Made by a program: the position numbers and the translations under genes
Notes under the pieces: model-generated
Database searches by the model: none
Seen by the model: only the letters and a program-made list of their open reading frames with translations
What the model was told of the DNA's origin: nothing
Source: Nitrincola sp048264025
Lineage (GTDB): Bacteria; Pseudomonadota; Gammaproteobacteria; Pseudomonadales; Balneatricaceae
Reading direction: 5' to 3'
Length of the DNA: 64,000 nt
NCBI RefSeq assembly: GCF_048264025.1
Contig: NZ_JBLXDN010000006.1
Coordinates: forward strand, 62,001-126,000
Part shown: positions 60,291 to 64,000 of the stretch, piece after piece
How positions within the stretch are numbered: position 1 is the first letter of the stretch
Layout: every line of letters begins with the position of its first letter

Positions 60291-62126
60291 TTAGTCCAAT
60301 TGACTAAGATCTCTGACAGCACCCTTATCGGCTGATGTTACCAGCTTGGCATACGCCTTAAGCGCTGAAGACACTTTTCTGGGGCGTTCCATGGCGGGTT
60401 TCCAGCCAATCGCATCCTGTTCAGCACGGCGCTTGGCCAGTTCTTCGTCAGACAGCAGTACATTGATGCTGCGGTTGGGGATGTCGATACAGATAGGGTC
60501 ACCATTTCTGATGAGCCCTATGGCACCCCCAGCGGCGGCCTCAGGCGAGGCATGGCCAATTGACAGACCGGAAGTTCCACCGGAAAAGCGCCCGTCAGTC
60601 AGCAGGGCGCAGTCCTTGCCCATACCTTTGGACTTCAGGTAAGACGTCGGGTAGAGCATTTCCTGCATGCCCGGGCCACCTTTGGGGCCTTCGTAGCGAA
60701 CGATGACGATGTCACCTGGTTTAACCTTGTCCTGCAAAATATGCTCAACGGCCTGATCCTGAGATTCAGTGATATGAGCAGGGCCTTCAAAGCGCAGGAT
60801 TGAGTCATCCACACCCGCCGTTTTAACCACACAACCATCTTCAGCAATATTGCCAAACAGCACCGCCAGACCGCCTTCAAGTGAGAAGGCATGTTCGAGG
60901 TTGCGGATGCAGCCATTTTCACGGTCACCGTCCAGTGTTGGCCAGCGCGTGGACTGACTAAACGCGGTCTGGGTTGGAATGCCTGCAGGCCCGGCTTTGT
61001 AAAATTCCATTACCGCTGGTGTAGGATTGCGCATGATATCCCAGGTCTCCAGTGCTTCAGCCATACTGCTGCTATGGACTGTGGGGATATCACTGTGCAG
61101 ATTGCCGGCACGATCCAGCTCGCCGAGAATGGCAAAAATACCCCCTGCACGGTGTACATCTTCAATATGGTATTTGGGTGTATTCGGGGCCACTTTACAT
61201 AGCTGTGGTACATGCCGGGACAGACGGTCAATGTCTTTCAGGGTAAAGTCGATTTCACCTTCCAGCGCAATTGCCAACAAGTGCAAAATGGTATTGGTGG
61301 AGCCGCCCATGGCGATGTCTAGCGACATGGCATTTTCAAAGGCTTTAAAGTTGGCAATAGAGCGTGGCAGAACAGTATAGTCATCCTGTTCATAATGGCG
61401 CTTGGCCAGTTCCACTATCCGGTGACCGGCTTCTTCAAACAGACGACGACGATCACTGTGCGTAGCCAGGGTAGTACCGTTGCCTGGCAATGACAGGCCT
61501 AACGCTTCGGTCAGACAGTTCATCGAGTTGGCGGTGAACATCCCGGAGCAAGAGCCGCAGGTTGGGCAGGCTGAGCGCTCGTATTCAGCAACCTTTTCGT
61601 CAGAAGCCGAGTCGTCCGCGGCAACCACCATGGCATCGATCAAGTCTAGCTTGTGTTCGGATAGCTTGGTTTTGCCGGCTTCCATCGGGCCGCCAGAGAC
61701 AAAAATCACCGGAATGTTAAGGCGCATGGCCGCCATCAGCATTCCCGGGGTGATTTTGTCGCAGTTAGAGATACAGATCAGCGCATCAGCACAGTGGGCA
61801 TTGACCATGTATTCAACCGAGTCGGCAATAATATCGCGCGAGGGTAAAGAGTAGAGCATGCCGTCATGGCCCATGGCGATACCGTCATCGACAGCGATGG
61901 TATTAAACTCTTTTGCTACACCACCGGCTTTCTCCACTTCTCGGGCAACCAGTTGACCCATGTCTTTCAGGTGCACGTGGCCGGGTACAAACTGGGTGAA
62001 TGAGTTGGCAATAGCAACAATCGGCTTGTGGAAATCATCATCTTTCATGCCTGTGGCGCGCCACAGTGCACGGGCACCTGCCATATTACGACCGGCGGTA
62101 GACGTTCTGGAACGATACTCTGGCAT
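60291..62126 (-). CDS. ilvD: Dihydroxy-acid dehydratase IlvD
   Basis: IlvD dehydrates dihydroxy acids in valine, leucine and isoleucine synthesis using an iron-sulfur cluster. The protein has 611 residues. It carries CISNCDKITPGML, CPTCGSCSGMFTANSMNCL and GGSTNTILHLLAIALE as family blocks, with the cluster cysteines in the first two. It is a single gene, convergent with the HDOD gene; a weak GAGGGA/TCCCTC hairpin lies in the 55-bp gap. Other ilv genes are not in the window. Confidence 0.97.
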   Translation of the reverse strand: MPEYRSRTSTAGRNMAGARALWRATGMKDDDFHKPIVAIANSFTQFVPGHVHLKDMGQLVAREVEKAGGVAKEFNTIAVDDGIAMGHDGMLYSLPSRDIIADSVEYMVNAHCADALICISNCDKITPGMLMAAMRLNIPVIFVSGGPMEAGKTKLSEHKLDLIDAMVVAADDSASDEKVAEYERSACPTCGSCSGMFTANSMNCLTEALGLSLPGNGTTLATHSDRRRLFEEAGHRIVELAKRHYEQDDYTVLPRSIANFKAFENAMSLDIAMGGSTNTILHLLAIALEGEIDFTLKDIDRLSRHVPQLCKVAPNTPKYHIEDVHRAGGIFAILGELDRAGNLHSDIPTVHSSSMAEALETWDIMRNPTPAVMEFYKAGPAGIPTQTAFSQSTRWPTLDGDRENGCIRNLEHAFSLEGGLAVLFGNIAEDGCVVKTAGVDDSILRFEGPAHITESQDQAVEHILQDKVKPGDIVIVRYEGPKGGPGMQEMLYPTSYLKSKGMGKDCALLTDGRFSGGTSGLSIGHASPEAAAGGAIGLIRNGDPICIDIPNRSINVLLSDEELAKRRAEQDAIGWKPAMERPRKVSSALKAYAKLVTSADKGAVRDLSQLD

Positions 62127-62280
62127 TGAGGGGTCCTTTGATCGGGTGGTTGAGTCTGGTATGGCTTGAGTATATCAGATTCTATCTGGCTGTCAGGCTG
62201 TCGACAGGTTGAACCTTGAACAAAAATCATCGGCGTTCTATCCTGCTCTGCCTCAACGTCAAACAGAAGCACAGAGCCCT

Positions 62281-62541
62281 ATGACAATAATAGTTGATAA
62301 AAAAGTAATTCGGCAGGATCCTTTCCTGCGAATCTGTATGAAAACCGGTATCCCGCTCAGTATTATGGCCGTTATCAGTCTTTGGATAGGGCAATATGCT
62401 GGCTCGATGGCACTGGGTATGCTGTTTGTCTTTTCGACGGCGTTGGCCATCGTGATAGGTCTGGCTTACAACATTCGCTTTGTGATGCTGTCAATACGCG
62501 AGGTTAAACGTCAGCAGGCTGAGGAAAATAGCAAACGCTGA
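62281..62541 (+). CDS. Small membrane protein, unknown function
   Basis: This 86-residue protein has two hydrophobic segments (about 22-40 and 45-65), a charged N-terminal cytoplasmic tail (VDKKVIRQDPF) and a basic C-terminus (IREVKRQQAEENSKR). I do not recognise the family. The ATG at 62281 is preferred because the reading from 62209 adds a polar, non-hydrophobic leader; neither start has a strong ribosome-binding site. It is divergent from ilvD and sits before the PepSY/two-component operon, but a gap of about 100 bp makes co-transcription uncertain. Confidence 0.6.
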   Translation: MTIIVDKKVIRQDPFLRICMKTGIPLSIMAVISLWIGQYAGSMALGMLFVFSTALAIVIGLAYNIRFVMLSIREVKRQQAEENSKR

Positions 62542-62646
62542 TTTTGTAAGCGTAGATTTTGTTAATCATCAGTTCATTTCTATTGGCGTAAGGTGAGTGT
62601 GTTGCCGAGTCACGGTAATACCAACCATAAACCCCGGAGGAGCCCT

Positions 62647-62916
62647 ATGTGCAGGGGTCGAAGTTTTTTAACTCTACGTCCATTGTTGGCGTTGCTGTTG
62701 AGTGGTTTATTGCTGTCGAGCCCTTTGGTGGCTGAACCTGTGACTAGTTTGAAGCGTGCATCAGAGATCGCGCAGGACGCTTTTGGCGGGCAGGTGGTTA
62801 AGGCAGAAGAGGCTGAAGTTGATCATAAGCCGGTATTTTTGATCCGCATCGTCAATGATGGGCGGGTCCGGGATGTGATGGTTAACCCTGATGATGGTGA
62901 AATACTTAACCCGTAA
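62647..62916 (+). CDS. PepSY-domain periplasmic protein
   Basis: This is an 89-residue exported protein. A signal peptide (ending SSPLVAE) is followed by one PepSY domain (SEIAQDAFGGQVVKAEEAEV, then RDVMVNPDDGEIL). GGAGGAG lies just before the ATG at 62647, which is why I reject the longer reading. It is 12 bp before the response-regulator gene. Small PepSY proteins often sit next to PhoP/QseB-like two-component systems and may modulate the sensor in the periplasm. Confidence 0.82.
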   Translation: MCRGRSFLTLRPLLALLLSGLLLSSPLVAEPVTSLKRASEIAQDAFGGQVVKAEEAEVDHKPVFLIRIVNDGRVRDVMVNPDDGEILNP

Positions 62917-62928
62917 AAGGACCTTGGC

Positions 62929-63612
62929 ATGAAAGCACTAGTTGTTGAAGATGATCAGGATCTTCGCCGTCAACTGAGTCTTCAGTTAACCGAGAAGGGC
63001 TATACCGTTGAGGAATGTGAGGAAGGTAAAGAAGCCTTGTTCATGGGAAAGGAATATGAGTTTGATGTGGCTGTGGTTGACCTGGGTCTGCCGGGCCTGT
63101 CTGGCCTGGAGGTGATCAAGGGCTGGCGCGAGGCTCATCGGGACTTTCCCGTTCTGATTCTGACCGCGCGAGGTCACTGGCAAGACAAGGTAGAAGGCCT
63201 TGAAAGTGGTGCGGATGACTATCTGGTCAAGCCGTTTCAGCCCGAAGAGCTGACCGCGCGCCTTAATGCTCTGGTACGCCGAGCAGCAGGTCATGCCAAA
63301 CCCAAATTGACCTTTGGACCATTGATGCTGGATACCGTCAGTCGAGTGGTGCGCCTGCAGGGTGAGGAAGTCCGTTTAACCAGCTATGAATACCGTACGG
63401 TTGAGTATTTGATGCTGAATGCCGGTAAGACCATCTCCAAAACTGAATTGACTGAGCATCTTTATCATCAGGATTTTGATCGTGACAGTAATGTGCTCGA
63501 AGTGTTTATCCGCCGTTTGCGGCAGAAGCTAGATCCGGATCAGCAGTTGCAGCCTATTTTGACAGTCCGAGGGTTGGGCTATCGATTTAATCCGGATCTG
63601 AAAGACGCCTGA
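62929..63612 (+). CDS. OmpR-family response regulator (PhoP/QseB-like)
   Basis: This 227-residue regulator has a receiver with acidic pocket VVEDD, phospho-acceptor Asp51 in VVDLGLP, the switch Thr in LILTARG and Lys in YLVKPF. A winged-helix DNA-binding domain follows, with LTSYEYRTVEYLMLNAGKTISK, then VEVFIRRLRQKL-type helices and a GLGYRF wing. AAAGGA precedes the ATG. It overlaps the sensor-kinase gene by one base (TGATG). The closest named types are PhoP (Mg2+) and QseB; the window does not decide between them. Confidence 0.9.
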   Translation: MKALVVEDDQDLRRQLSLQLTEKGYTVEECEEGKEALFMGKEYEFDVAVVDLGLPGLSGLEVIKGWREAHRDFPVLILTARGHWQDKVEGLESGADDYLVKPFQPEELTARLNALVRRAAGHAKPKLTFGPLMLDTVSRVVRLQGEEVRLTSYEYRTVEYLMLNAGKTISKTELTEHLYHQDFDRDSNVLEVFIRRLRQKLDPDQQLQPILTVRGLGYRFNPDLKDA

Positions 63613-64000
63613 TGCGTCGGTTTTTGCCTCGTTCACTCAAATCCCGCCTGTTTGTGGCTTCCCTGGTGCTGCTGCCGCTGATTATTGTGGCGGCGGTAGT
63701 CATATTGCAACGTGCCCATTATGACAGTTTGGTGGCTTCTGAGCGTTCTCAGGCACAACTGCAGGTCTATCTGTTGCTCGGCTTGGCTGAGCTGGATGCA
63801 GGTGAGTTGAAGTTGCCAGAGATGTTGCCGGAGCCCAGTTTTTCACAACCCGGCTCCGGTGCTTATGCTTTTATTAGCAATGAGCGTAAGGAGTTGTTGT
63901 GGCAATCTGATTCATCGGCACTCTTGCCTGCCACACAAATGGCGGTGGTGCTCGACAGCGTTCCTACTCCCGGTGAGGTGCTGTTTCGCTATTTGGCTGA
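63612..64000 (+). CDS. Sensor histidine kinase, N-terminal part (runs off window)
   Basis: This frame is open from an ATG that overlaps the stop of the response-regulator gene and continues to the window end, giving 129 residues. It begins RRFLPRSLKSRLF, then a membrane helix (about 15-32) and the start of a periplasmic sensor domain (YDSLVASERSQAQLQVYLLLG). This is the usual layout of PhoQ-type kinases. The kinase core lies beyond the window, so only the pairing with the regulator supports the call. Confidence 0.8.
   Translation, partial: MRRFLPRSLKSRLFVASLVLLPLIIVAAVVILQRAHYDSLVASERSQAQLQVYLLLGLAELDAGELKLPEMLPEPSFSQPGSGAYAFISNERKELLWQSDSSALLPATQMAVVLDSVPTPGEVLFRYLA

Noticed and set aside
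1..64000. CRISPR array, tRNA, rRNA, insertion sequence or prophage genes
   Set aside because: I saw no regularly spaced repeats, no tRNA cloverleaf, no rRNA-like sequence, no transposase and no phage structural or integrase genes.

Overview
This window looks like chromosomal DNA of a free-living, probably marine gammaproteobacterium. The support is an MSHA-type pilus operon ending in an MshQ protein, PrmB, a PhoP/PhoQ-like pair, a Fur-box iron-type ABC operon, TPP riboswitches, and many c-di-GMP and chemosensory genes. An Oceanospirillales-like affiliation is plausible, but I cannot fix a genus from sequence alone. Coding density is high. I see no rRNA, tRNA, CRISPR array, insertion sequence or prophage.

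Layout. 1-5.5 kb: glutaminase, two uncharacterised small genes, and a large PLD-SNF2 helicase that could be a stand-alone defence or repair enzyme. 5.6-7.1 kb: an ArsR-type repressor and a cysteine-motif permease, with a 12-bp inverted repeat around the repressor gene. 7.1-12.8 kb: a polyamine-type ABC importer (potABCD-like) with a nitrilase-family amidase and a divergent LuxR-type regulator. 12.8-14.3 kb: a NYN-domain protein and an orphan FkbM-type methyltransferase. 14.4-20 kb: a TPP-riboswitch-controlled thiamine operon, thiO-thiS-thiG-thiE-thiD-thiC. 20-24.4 kb: a Fur-box operon for an iron-complex-type ABC importer fused to a cupredoxin gene and an ATP-grasp gene. It converges on a TonB-dependent receptor (24.5-26.5 kb) that carries its own TPP riboswitch.

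27-42 kb is a signalling block. It holds a histidine phosphatase with a GGDEF-EAL protein, a PhnD-PAS-PAS-GGDEF sensor, and a complete non-flagellar chemosensory cluster: MCP, CheB, CheR-TPR, CheA-REC, a single-domain receiver, an Hpt-REC-REC-GGDEF output protein, CheW and a CheW-like protein. It meets tail-to-tail a 14-kb MSHA-type pilus operon (42.1-56.4 kb, minus strand). The pilus motor ATPase there has two MshEN-type c-di-GMP-binding motifs. The natural reading is a surface or attachment circuit: chemosensory input, then a diguanylate cyclase, then c-di-GMP, then the pilus motor. The usual mshL, mshM and mshN (secretin, AAA ATPase, TPR) are not in the operon.

56.5-64 kb: PrmB methyltransferase, an MscS/YbdG-like channel, an EAL-like/HDOD protein, IlvD, a small membrane protein, then a PepSY protein with a PhoP/PhoQ-like two-component system whose kinase runs off the window end.
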